From Halomarina oriensis (GTDB lineage: Archaea > Halobacteriota > Halobacteria > Halobacteriales > Haloarculaceae): a stretch of 64,000 nucleotides of DNA. Below are positions 34,546 through 42,000 of this stretch, one piece after another. The position numbers and the translations under genes are program-made. How positions within the stretch are numbered: position 1 is the first letter of the stretch; the number at the start of each line of letters is the position of its first letter. A model generated the notes under the pieces. That model searched no databases and was not told the DNA's origin. It saw nothing but the letters and a program-made list of their open reading frames with translations. The DNA is taken from NCBI RefSeq assembly GCF_009791395.1, contig NZ_WSZK01000030.1:1-64000 (forward strand), read 5' to 3'.

Positions 34546-35017
34546 TGCCTCACGGTACAGTACATCGGTGTTCCGCACAGCTACCGCACGAACTACTGTT
34601 GGCGTCCTGGGACCGACCCAGTGACCGGACTACCGACCGTTACGTCGAACTGTGCCGTCTTCTCCTGTACGAGTGCCTCGATGCGACCGGTGTGACGAAC
34701 GAATCGGGGAGTAGGCGCAGTCGGTTCGACTCACGCACACCCACCCGCGAATGCGCTTCGAGAGCGATTTCTGCTGGCTGAGTGTGGCGAAATCCCACCT
34801 CGACGACGGCCCGTTCGAGGACGACCGCGAATCGCTCAGAGACGCCGACCGACCGGACGGCCGAGCACCGACCGCTCGGCGAGTTCGAGTCTCCCGGACG
34901 GCCGACTCTCCGGTCGAGCCATCGACCCGTGATACCGACTCTCGGGGCGTGTGCGGGGTGTTGACGGGATTTCGTGAGACAGCAAACCTATCCGTGCCCG
35001 GCGGCTACACTTAAGTG
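34546..35017. other. gene-free interval
   Basis: No convincing gene is visible here. Two short open frames (34545-34781 and 34751-35014) lack family features, promoter spacing or third-position G+C bias. A stretch at about 34560-34740 is less G+C-rich than its surroundings and reads like protein over 20-30 codons, so it may be a decayed remnant. A CTTAAG box lies at about 35010. Confidence 0.4.
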
Positions 35018-35227
35018 ATGAGTCGAGCAACCTACCGAGACCCTCCCAGCAGGACGGCCCATCGCCGCAAGTCGATGCTGTTCTGTCCGACCTGCGGCCA
35101 CCAGAGCCCCGCCCGGCGTGGCGACTGGGTCGTCGAGCACCGTCTCACCGACGACGGTCGGCGAGTGGAACTCTCCTGTCCGACCTGCGAGACGACGCTC
35201 ACGGTCGAACCGTCCTACCACGAGTAA
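35018..35227 (+). CDS. small zinc-ribbon protein
   Basis: A protein of up to 69 residues with two CxxC pairs (MLFCPTCGHQSP and LSCPTCETTLTV), the standard layout of a small rubredoxin-like zinc ribbon. The preceding HRRKS is found in related haloarchaeal proteins as I recall them, so I kept the ATG at 35018. An internal ATG at 35075 would give 50 residues and would fit the TTAAG box at about 35010 better. Function unknown. Confidence 0.6.
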   Translation: MSRATYRDPPSRTAHRRKSMLFCPTCGHQSPARRGDWVVEHRLTDDGRRVELSCPTCETTLTVEPSYHE

Positions 35228-35394
35228 CCCGTTCTTCGAGGCGTCCCGCGACTCCCCAGCGCCGTCAGTCCCCGTGGCTTCGCCGCTCTGCTGTCCGAGA
35301 GCCTCTCTCGCCGGCGCTCGTTCGCGTCTCGCTACTCCTCGCGGCTCCCGTCGGTCACCGGTCGGATAGGCCGCGGCGCTCTGCGAGTGCCGCG

Positions 35395-36234
35395 CTACTC
35401 CTCGTCGGTGACGACGTCGCTGACGAGCTGCATCGGCGTCGCGTCGTAGGCGGGGTTCTCGATGGCGAACCCCTCGGCGGGTTCGAGCATCACCTCGCTG
35501 GGCGAGCGGAACTCGTTCTCGAAGACGAAGCCGTCCTCGATGATCTTCGCGCCCGACCCGGCGACGGTGACCGGCACGTCGAGTTCGTGGGCCGTCGCGG
35601 CGATGGGGAAGGTCCCGACACGGTTGTAGAGCGTGTCACCGACGATACAGTCCATCCCGAGGAGCACGGTCTCGCAGTTCGGGAGCAGGTAGCCCGCCGC
35701 GCTGTCGACGAGGAGGTGCGCCTCGACACGGTCCATCTCGGCGAGCGTTCGGACCGTCTTGCGCCCGAGGTAGCGAGGGCGGGCCTCGGTGACGTAGATG
35801 GTCAGTTCCTTGCCGTCCAGTGCCGCGATTTCGACCGCCTCCAGCACCGTCGAGGAGTAGTCGTGCGTCAGCAGAGTCGTCCCGTCCTCGAGCCGAGCGG
35901 CGGTGTTCTCGGCGGCGAGGTGTTTCGCCGTCTCGACGCGGTCGACGACCGCTTCGGCGGCCTCGCTCGTGAGTCGCTTCGCTTCCTCGATACTGTCGGG
36001 GTCGGCGTCGGTGACCGCGTCGACGATGTCGCGCTGCGTGGTGTGGAGGCTGGCGTGAGACGGGTTCGCCCGCCGGAGCGCGCTGGCGTTTCGTTCGAGG
36101 TCACGGACGTACTCCTCGACGGTGGCGACGTCGCGCTCGGCGAGCGTGGCGAGCGCGCGAGCGGCCTTGACCGCGACCACCGACGAACTGTGCGTCTGCA
36201 TCTCGCGTATCTCCTCGACGGTGTCGTCTATCAT
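35395..36234 (-). CDS. eIF2B/ribose-1,5-bisphosphate isomerase family protein
   Basis: A 279-residue member of the eIF-2B alpha/beta/delta-like family. Family segments are LLTHDYSSTVLEAVEIA, TIYVTEARPRYLGRKTVRTL, LLGMDCIVGDTLYNRVGTFP, AHELDVPVTVAGSGAKI. In archaea, relatives are ribose-1,5-bisphosphate isomerase of the AMP/RuBisCO nucleoside pathway or uncharacterised eIF2B-like proteins. Which applies cannot be decided by eye. The N-terminal 100 residues form the usual helical domain. Confidence 0.85.
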   Translation of the reverse strand: MIDDTVEEIREMQTHSSSVVAVKAARALATLAERDVATVEEYVRDLERNASALRRANPSHASLHTTQRDIVDAVTDADPDSIEEAKRLTSEAAEAVVDRVETAKHLAAENTAARLEDGTTLLTHDYSSTVLEAVEIAALDGKELTIYVTEARPRYLGRKTVRTLAEMDRVEAHLLVDSAAGYLLPNCETVLLGMDCIVGDTLYNRVGTFPIAATAHELDVPVTVAGSGAKIIEDGFVFENEFRSPSEVMLEPAEGFAIENPAYDATPMQLVSDVVTDEE

Positions 36235-36346
36235 TGACTCACTCTCCGCTCGAATCCGGCAAAGTGTTTCTGGATAGGAGAGCGACGGCGTGGTGGGTCG
36301 ACGATGCGACCAGCACCGCCATGAGCGTCGGGTCCCTACCGGTGGT

Positions 36347-36652
36347 ATGAGCTTCCCGGTCCGCTACACCTGTCCGCGCTGTGACGCGGTCGTGACGCTC
36401 GACCGCGACGGCTACCTCGCAGACAAGTGCGTCACCGAAGCGCCGCTGACGGGGTGGGAGTACGCGCCAGCGTACGAACCGTTCGAGGAGCACGACGGCG
36501 TCGAACTCGTCTGTGGCGCGAGCGAGACCGACGGCGAGGGCTGTGGTCGACCGTTCTACCTGAGTTTCGTCAAGTACGACGACGGTCGGGAGGTCGAGAG
36601 CGACGCCCCGTTGCGACCCGAGGACGCGCCACGCTTCGACTTCCGGCGGTGA
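36347..36652 (+). CDS. small zinc-finger protein
   Basis: A 101-residue protein with a CxxC pair at the N-terminus (VRYTCPRCDAVVTLDRDGYL) and further cysteines in KCVTEAPLTGWEY, VCGASETDGEGCGRPFYLS. These probably coordinate zinc. The ATG at 36347 was chosen over an upstream in-frame ATG because the conserved-looking sequence begins there. No family name recalled. It stands alone. Confidence 0.68.
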   Translation: MSFPVRYTCPRCDAVVTLDRDGYLADKCVTEAPLTGWEYAPAYEPFEEHDGVELVCGASETDGEGCGRPFYLSFVKYDDGREVESDAPLRPEDAPRFDFRR

Positions 36653-36667
36653 ACACCGGCCTCGAAC

Positions 36668-37435
36668 TCAGCGCTCGTCGTCCTCGAACCCGTTGTCCGG
36701 GTCGACTTGCTGGGCCGTCGTGTCGATGCCCATCGCCTGCAGTCGGTCGGGAGAGACGGTCTGGCGGTTCTCGCCCGAGACGGTCACGCCGCTGGTGACG
36801 ATAGAGCGGACGCCCTCCTCGACGGTCATGTCGACGTCGACGACCCGGTCACGACTGACGTGGAGGACGAACCCGCCCATCACCGGGTTCGGTGCCATCG
36901 GCATGAACAGCGTCACCATGTCGTCGGTGCCGGTCGCCTGCTCGATGTTGGTCGGCGTCTCCGCGGTGACGAACGCTATCGTGTACGACCCCTCGGAGGG
37001 GTACTCGACGAGTTTCACGTCCTGGAAACTGTCGACGTCGCTGTCGACGACCACCTCGCTCATCTGACGGAAGCCGGTGTAGATGGAGCCGAACCCCGGA
37101 ATCCGTTCGAGTCCGTTGTGGAACACTTGTGTCGCCCGCCCGCCCGTCGGCGAGCGGTTCGCCACCATCCCGAGCGCGAGCATCGCGGCGACGGTCACCA
37201 CGACGGCGACCGTCTTGACGAGCACTACGCTCGCGGACGTGTCCGTCTCGACGAAGCCGAACTGCTGGCCGAGCATCGTCACGATCGGATCGAGCAGGCC
37301 CGAGACGAAGTTCAACAGCACGCTGATGACGACCAGGGAGACGAGCAACGGCAGTATCAGCGCCGCTCCCGTCACTAACCACTCCCTGAACCGCTCTTTG
37401 AACCCTCCGACCGGACGAGCGTCAACCGTCGCCAT
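36668..37435 (-). CDS. DUF502 family membrane protein
   Basis: A 255-residue DUF502 protein with two TM helices (LVTGAALILPLLVSLVVISV, then VKTVAVVVTVAAMLALGMVA). The hallmark ERIPGFGSIYTGFRQM and VTAETPTN segments follow, and MVTLFMPMAPNPVMGGFVL forms the soluble beta domain. Function is unknown across archaea, bacteria and plants (plant LCV/COV proteins are relatives). The ATG at 37435 has a CTTTACC box about 25 nt upstream. It diverges from the acetyltransferase gene. Confidence 0.88.
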   Translation of the reverse strand: MATVDARPVGGFKERFREWLVTGAALILPLLVSLVVISVLLNFVSGLLDPIVTMLGQQFGFVETDTSASVVLVKTVAVVVTVAAMLALGMVANRSPTGGRATQVFHNGLERIPGFGSIYTGFRQMSEVVVDSDVDSFQDVKLVEYPSEGSYTIAFVTAETPTNIEQATGTDDMVTLFMPMAPNPVMGGFVLHVSRDRVVDVDMTVEEGVRSIVTSGVTVSGENRQTVSPDRLQAMGIDTTAQQVDPDNGFEDDER

Positions 37436-37455
37436 GGATGACTGTATTTCGTCCT

Positions 37456-37498
37456 CGGGTAAAGGAGTGAGGCCTGCGACGCCGGTGGAAATATATGC
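37456..37498. promoter_or_regulatory. divergent promoter pair for DUF502 and the RimI-like gene
   Basis: In an 85-nt divergent interval, AATATATGC at about 37489-37497 is positioned about 26 nt before the rightward GTG start. A leftward CTTTACC box lies about 25 nt before the DUF502 ATG. Both imply leaderless transcripts. The ATATAT run is the best TATA box in the window. Confidence 0.5.
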
Positions 37499-37520
37499 TT
37501 TCACACCCGTATCCACGGTA

Positions 37521-37994
37521 GTGAGCGTCAACGTAGAGTCCTACGTCGTCGAACCCGGTGACGACGAACACGTCGACCAGGCGTGGGACCTCAAAGAACG
37601 CATCAACCTGGAGGAGGGGGTCCTCAAGCAGCGTCGTGGCTTCTTCACGGACGCCTACCGACGCTCGACTGTCTACTGCTACCTCGAAGACGACGACCTC
37701 GTGGCGTTCGCCTCCACTCGCCGTGACGGCTACATCCTCTTTCTCGCCGTCGCCCCGGAGTTCCGCGGCCACGGGTTCGGCAAACGACTGGTCGCCATCG
37801 TCGCCGACCGACACGCCTCCGTCACCTGTCACGCCCGGACCACGAACCAGAACGCCCTCGATTTCTACGAACATCTCGGCTTCGAGATTCAACGCCGCGT
37901 CTCCGGCTACTACGAGGACGGCGGCGACGCCTACTACCTCCGCCTCGGAGAGGACGGTCTGCGCGAGAAGCTGACGCGGTTCATGGGCTTCTAA
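37521..37994 (+). CDS. GNAT N-acetyltransferase, RimI-like
   Basis: A 157-residue GNAT enzyme. Acetyl-CoA-binding motif A is visible as LAVAPEFRGHGFGKRLVAIV and the C-terminal RimI-like motif as NQNALDFYEHLGFEIQRRVSGYYEDGGDAYY. This pattern fits N-terminal protein acetyltransferases of the RimI/Ard1 type. It starts with GTG at 37521, set by the ATATAT promoter spacing. A dispersed hairpin repeat follows the stop. Confidence 0.87.
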   Translation: MSVNVESYVVEPGDDEHVDQAWDLKERINLEEGVLKQRRGFFTDAYRRSTVYCYLEDDDLVAFASTRRDGYILFLAVAPEFRGHGFGKRLVAIVADRHASVTCHARTTNQNALDFYEHLGFEIQRRVSGYYEDGGDAYYLRLGEDGLREKLTRFMGF

Positions 37995-37995
37995 G

Positions 37996-38075
37996 CCACC
38001 TTTTTACGCCTCGGGTGCGCGGAGCGCACCGCTCGGCGCAGAAATCTGGAGCAAAAAGGGCCGCTCGCTCGTTCG
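37996..38075 (+). repeat. dispersed hairpin repeat, copy 2
   Basis: Second copy of the element at 34459-34545, again placed directly after a rightward gene. Its hairpin is GGTGCGC/GCGCACC with loop GGA (38015-38031). Relative to copy 1 the stem bases have changed while pairing is kept, which argues for selection on RNA or DNA structure. The interval to 38168 otherwise holds only CTCG/CGCT low-complexity sequence. Confidence 0.55.
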
Positions 38076-38168
38076 CTTCGCTCACTCGCTCGCGGTCCGA
38101 CAGCACGACTGCTCGTGTAGATTGCAATCGCACCGTATTTGCTCGTCTGGCGCTCGACGCTCGACCGC

Positions 38169-38630
38169 TCAGCCGAACCGCCCCGTCTCCACACCGCACT
38201 CGCCGCAGGTGAACACCGCGACGTGCTCGGTGTGTTCGGGGACTGCCTCCGTCCGTTCGCCACAGTCGGGGCAGTCGCGTCGGAGGTCGACCTCACCCTC
38301 CTCGCGTGGTGCGCCGAGAGCGAGGACGACGAGTCGCTCGTCGCCACGGTTCCAGCCCTGCTGCCAGTCGCCGGGTGCGAACCGAATCGCCTCGTTCGTG
38401 TCGACGACCACGTCACCCCGCTCGGTGTCGAACGTCGCCGTCCCCGAGCGGACGTAGAACACTTCCTCCTGGTCGTGGTGGCGGTGATAGCAGTAGCCGA
38501 CCGGTTCGCCGGGCGCGACGGCGAAGTAGTTGACAGCGAGGTCGGTCGTCCCGAGAGCACTCGTGAGGTGGCGGAACTGCCGGCTGTCGGTCTCGAACCC
38601 GGTGGCCTCGCTCACGACGACGTGTTCCAT
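38169..38630 (-). CDS. cupin domain protein with C-terminal zinc ribbon
   Basis: A 153-residue protein. The cupin domain covers about residues 20-105, with metal-ligand candidates in CYHRHHDQEEVFYVRSG and a second cupin motif in RFAPGDWQQGWNRGDERLVV. A C-terminal ribbon with two CxxC pairs (RDCPDCGERT and FTCGECGVE) follows. The ATG at 38630 has a GTTATCTA box about 28 nt upstream. A sugar-isomerase-like or sensor role is possible; function unknown. Confidence 0.8.
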   Translation of the reverse strand: MEHVVVSEATGFETDSRQFRHLTSALGTTDLAVNYFAVAPGEPVGYCYHRHHDQEEVFYVRSGTATFDTERGDVVVDTNEAIRFAPGDWQQGWNRGDERLVVLALGAPREEGEVDLRRDCPDCGERTEAVPEHTEHVAVFTCGECGVETGRFG

Positions 38631-38769
38631 CGGAAGATGCTCCGCAGTTCTGGTAGATAACGCTACGGTAGCGAGTGGAAGTGAACGGCGGTGGAGGGGC
38701 CGCCGGTGACTCCCACGAGCGGCCCATGCCGAACCCTTCATACTCCCGCGGTCACGAACGTGAGCAGGA

Positions 38770-39951
38770 ATGAACCAGCGGACACGCGAGTACCTCCGTG
38801 GCCGGTTCGGCGACCACTACCGACGGGTGTCGGTCGATTCGCCGCCCGCGGCCGACCGGCGCGAGTGGGGGTACATCCCCTTCACGTCGAGCGAGGGGAC
38901 GACGATGGTCCGCCACAAGTCGGCGTTCGACGTGGGGGACCTCGGGACGTTCCTCACGCGAGAGCGCCCCCGCCACGTCTACTTCTCGGCGGGACGCTAC
39001 GACGACCCCGGCGCACGCTCGATGAACGAGAAGGGCTGGCAGGAGTCCGACCTCGTCTTCGACCTGGACGCCGACCACCTGCCGGGCGTGGACGAGCAGG
39101 CGGACAGCTACGCCTCGATGCTGGCGACGTGTAAGGACGCGCTCGGTCGCCTCCTCGACTTCCTCGACGACGACTTCGGGTTCGAGGACATGACCGTCGT
39201 CTTCTCGGGCGGCCGTGGCTATCACGTCCACGTCCGCGACGAGTCGGTCAGAACGCTCGACCGCGAGCAGCGACGCGAGGTCGTCGACTTCGTCCGTGGG
39301 CTGGAACTCGACGACGTGACCCGCCTCACGACGACCGAGAGCGTCGCCGGGATGGGACTGAAAAACCCCGTCGAGAAGCGTACGCTCCGAACCGACGGCG
39401 GGTGGGGTCGTCGGGTCCACCGTCGCCTCCTCGCCGTCGCCGACGAGGTTCGGGAACTCGACGAGGACGCGGGGACGAAGCGACTCCGCGAGTTCGAGGG
39501 TATCGGCGAGAAGGGCGCACAGACGCTCTACAACGCGATGGCGAACAACTACGACCAGTACCGGACCGGGAACCTCGAAGCGGCGGGCCAGTACACCCGC
39601 ACACTCGCGCAGTTGCTCCTCGACGACGCGCTCACCGAGGAGGGGGCACCCATCGACGAACCGGTGACGACGGACATCAACCGACTCATCCGCCTCCCGG
39701 GGAGTCTCCACGGCGGGTCCGGACTGGCGGTGACCCGTATCGAGCGCGACGAACTCGCTCAGTTCGACCCGCTGGTCGACGCCGTCCCGGAGACGTTCAC
39801 CGACCACGAGATACGCATCGAGTCGCCGACCGACCGAACCGTCGACCTCCTGGGGGAAACACATAATATCCCGGAGGGGATTTGCACAGTGAGAGAGTGT
39901 GTCGGCGTGCACCTGATGGCACGCGGTGACGCGGAGAAAGCTTCGGAATGA
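38770..39951 (+). CDS. priS: DNA primase small (catalytic) subunit PriS
   Basis: A 393-residue archaeal/eukaryotic-type primase catalytic subunit that makes primers with PriL. The metal-binding aspartates are in VFDLDAD (96-102) and the nucleotide-binding SGGRGYHVH lies at 146-154. The later TTDINRLIRLPGSLHGGSGL is also typical. Its stop overlaps the GINS start by ATGA. PriS-GINS linkage is common in haloarchaea and links primase to the CMG-type replisome. Confidence 0.96.
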   Translation: MNQRTREYLRGRFGDHYRRVSVDSPPAADRREWGYIPFTSSEGTTMVRHKSAFDVGDLGTFLTRERPRHVYFSAGRYDDPGARSMNEKGWQESDLVFDLDADHLPGVDEQADSYASMLATCKDALGRLLDFLDDDFGFEDMTVVFSGGRGYHVHVRDESVRTLDREQRREVVDFVRGLELDDVTRLTTTESVAGMGLKNPVEKRTLRTDGGWGRRVHRRLLAVADEVRELDEDAGTKRLREFEGIGEKGAQTLYNAMANNYDQYRTGNLEAAGQYTRTLAQLLLDDALTEEGAPIDEPVTTDINRLIRLPGSLHGGSGLAVTRIERDELAQFDPLVDAVPETFTDHEIRIESPTDRTVDLLGETHNIPEGICTVRECVGVHLMARGDAEKASE

Positions 39952-40868
39952 ACCTCGACGAACTCCAGACGGCCCAGAGTCGTGAACGGCAGACCGACAG
40001 CCTCCAACAGCTACGGGAGTCGTTCTACGAGGAGGCCGGCCGGTTCATCAGCCAACTCCGCGAGGAGCGCAAGCGTGCCTCGGAGCAGGCCGACGACCCG
40101 TTCGACGCCCCCGAGGTACGCCGACTCACGGACGACATCAAGACCGCCGAGCGGACGGTCGAAGCCATCTACGAGCGCCGTATCGGGAAACTCGTCAAGC
40201 AGGCCAGTCTCGAAGCGGCGGGCATGGCCGCCGACGCCTCGGGGCTGACTAGGGAAGAGCAGGACGTCTTCGAGACGCTCGTCTCGACCATCGAACACAA
40301 CCGCGTTCGGGTGCTCGACGAAGTGGTCGCGGGCGACGTGTCGTCGTCCGTTCCCAGTTCGCCGGAGGCCGTCGAGTCGACGGAAGACGACACGGCTTCG
40401 GGAGCGACCGACGTCGCTCCGGACGTTCCGACGGGCGACCCGTCGAGCGTCGACGCCGCCGACCTGATGGGTGGCGCGGACGCTGGCGACGACTCGTCTG
40501 CGACCGAGGTACAACCGGAACGCGCCGACGCGTCGGACTCCGGACCGGCCATCCCGCCGGACACCCCGCTGGAGACGGACGACGACGCTGCGGACGTGAC
40601 CGCGCCCGAGGAGGACCCGGACTACGGGGCCGACCCGGCACCCAGTCCAGAGTCGTCGGTGGAGTCGAGCGACGGCGCTGCCGACGAGTCCAGCGAGGAC
40701 GACCAACCGGCAATCGAGCGCACGACGGTCCGCATCACCCGCGACGTCGGTGAGATACTCGGCGTCGACCAGCGTGCCTACGACCTGAAGAACGAGGACG
40801 TGGTGACGCTCCCGACGCCGAACGCCGAACCGCTGGTTGACCGCGACGCCGCCGAGAAGCTGGACTGA
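39948..40868 (+). CDS. GINS complex subunit (Gins51-type)
   Basis: A 306-residue archaeal GINS protein, part of the complex that joins MCM helicase and Cdc45/RecJ-like protein at replication forks. The N-terminal helical A domain (about 1-120) includes RRLTDDIKTAERTVEAIYER and LTREEQDVFETL. A very acidic, probably disordered linker covers about 125-245. The small beta B domain ends the chain (ERTTVRITRDVGEILGVDQR, then LKNEDVVTLPTPNA). It is coupled to priS. A/B order indicates the Gins51 (Sld5/Psf1) class. Confidence 0.9.
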   Translation: MNLDELQTAQSRERQTDSLQQLRESFYEEAGRFISQLREERKRASEQADDPFDAPEVRRLTDDIKTAERTVEAIYERRIGKLVKQASLEAAGMAADASGLTREEQDVFETLVSTIEHNRVRVLDEVVAGDVSSSVPSSPEAVESTEDDTASGATDVAPDVPTGDPSSVDAADLMGGADAGDDSSATEVQPERADASDSGPAIPPDTPLETDDDAADVTAPEEDPDYGADPAPSPESSVESSDGAADESSEDDQPAIERTTVRITRDVGEILGVDQRAYDLKNEDVVTLPTPNAEPLVDRDAAEKLD

Positions 40869-40977
40869 CCGGCCCACGGCCGGTCGCCCGGCCGGCGCGA
40901 GACGCGGAGTTCGTGTGTCGCTATCGACAACTGTCTTCCTACCGAACACTTATCACTCGGTCAGTGCAACCGGGACC

Positions 40978-41511
40978 GTGACTGCTCCCCTCCCTCGGCG
41001 GTCCCTCCTCGCGGCGCTCGGCACGGCCGCCACCGCGACGCTCGCCGGCTGTGGCACGCTCGGTAGCGAAGCCGACTCGGGACCGGAACCGTACCGCATC
41101 GGTGGAATCAGCGTCGGGAATGTCGACGACGTACCACACACCCTCGACGTGCTGGTCGAGCGCGACGGCGACGTCGTGCTCTGGGACACCTACGACCTGC
41201 CCGCAAGCGGGTCGGGTGACGGAACCGAGTCGTCCGGTGGCGAGTTCGAGTCGGTCCCGTCGTCATCGTTCGGCGGCTGTACCCCCGGCGTGTACTCAAT
41301 CAGCGTCCGACTCGACGGGACGACGGTGCAGTCGGTCGAAGACGGTGGCGAGGGCGTCCGGGAGTCGAACGCGTGGCGCAGTCTCGTCGTCGACGACAGG
41401 GGGGCGCTCCGATGGGGCGTGCTCGTCTTCGCCGACGACGTGAACGACTGCTCGACGCCGACGCCGTCCGAGCGAGTGGTCGTCGCCCGTGAAGCGAGGA
41501 CGAGACGGTGA
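40978..41511 (+). CDS. Tat-exported lipoprotein of unknown function
   Basis: A 177-residue putative lipoprotein. The N-terminus RRSLLAALGTAATATLAGC combines a twin-arginine signal with a lipobox Cys, as is usual for haloarchaeal surface lipoproteins. The mature part is a beta-rich domain (VPHTLDVLVERDGDVVLWDT). It starts with GTG at 40978, supported by an ACTTATCA box about 26 nt upstream. Ligand and role are unknown. Confidence 0.75.
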   Translation: MTAPLPRRSLLAALGTAATATLAGCGTLGSEADSGPEPYRIGGISVGNVDDVPHTLDVLVERDGDVVLWDTYDLPASGSGDGTESSGGEFESVPSSSFGGCTPGVYSISVRLDGTTVQSVEDGGEGVRESNAWRSLVVDDRGALRWGVLVFADDVNDCSTPTPSERVVVAREARTRR

Positions 41512-41599
41512 CAGAGGCCGACTGCCGAACCGGTCGCGGACCGCGATGCCACCGAGATGCTGGAGCGAGCGCTCCGACTACGTCTCGGAGGAACCACGG

Positions 41600-41740
41600 A
41601 TGAACCAGCGTATCGCACTCGCTGGTGCCCTCGTCTCGGGACTCGCACTGTTCTCGGCTTTCGTCTGGGCCGGCGGCGACCCGCTCGTCGGCGCGCTCGG
41701 CGTCGGTGCGGTCGCAGTGCTGACGCTGTGGCTGAACTGA
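41600..41740 (+). CDS. 46-residue two-TM membrane protein
   Basis: A very small hydrophobic protein (RIALAGALVSGLALFSAFVW and LVGALGVGAVAVLTLWLN) with two predicted TM helices and almost no loops. The ATG at 41600 has a strong GGAGGA Shine-Dalgarno-like site 7 nt upstream, one of the few in the window. That favours translation from a leadered or polycistronic mRNA continuing from the lipoprotein gene. Function unknown. Confidence 0.6.
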   Translation: MNQRIALAGALVSGLALFSAFVWAGGDPLVGALGVGAVAVLTLWLN

Positions 41741-41913
41741 CCGGGCGACGATAGTCCGACGAAAGCGACCGCATCCGTGAGAACGAGCGGAGTTCCCGCG
41801 GGCGCGGGGACCGAAGGTCTCGCTAGCAGCCGGCACGAAGCGCCGGCGACGAAGCGAGTGGGTGCACGGAAGACGAGCGAAGCGAGCCTTCCGGAGCGAG
41901 TGAGCGCGGTTCA

Positions 41914-41946
41914 CCGGACGCGCCCGCGGGCGCGTCCGGCCTTTTT
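41914..41946 (+). terminator. 26-bp perfect palindrome followed by T5
   Basis: A fully self-complementary 26-bp G+C palindrome (41914-41939, centre CCCGCGGG) is followed by CCTTTTT. It lies between the convergent small membrane-protein gene and cdc48. On the rightward strand it resembles an intrinsic terminator. Sequence from 41760 to 41910 is CGAG/CGCT low-complexity with further small inverted repeats and no gene. Confidence 0.55.
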
Positions 41947-41948
41947 CG

Positions 41949-42000
41949 TGAACGTTTTTCGAGGAGGGTCGCTACGCGACCCGACGCTGAAAAACGTTCA
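41949..42000 (-). terminator. nested inverted repeat over the cdc48 stop codon
   Basis: TGAACGTTTTTC (41949-41960) and GAAAAACGTTCA (41989-42000) are perfect 12-bp arms. Inside is a second perfect hairpin GGGTCGC/GCGACCC (41966-41982, loop TAC). The right arm contains the cdc48 stop codon. A 3'-end processing or termination structure for the leftward cdc48 transcript is the likely role. Confidence 0.55.

Noticed and set aside
34545-35014. Two short rightward open frames in the interval after the PAC2 gene
   Set aside because: No family features, no promoter spacing and no strong third-position G+C bias. At most a decayed remnant.
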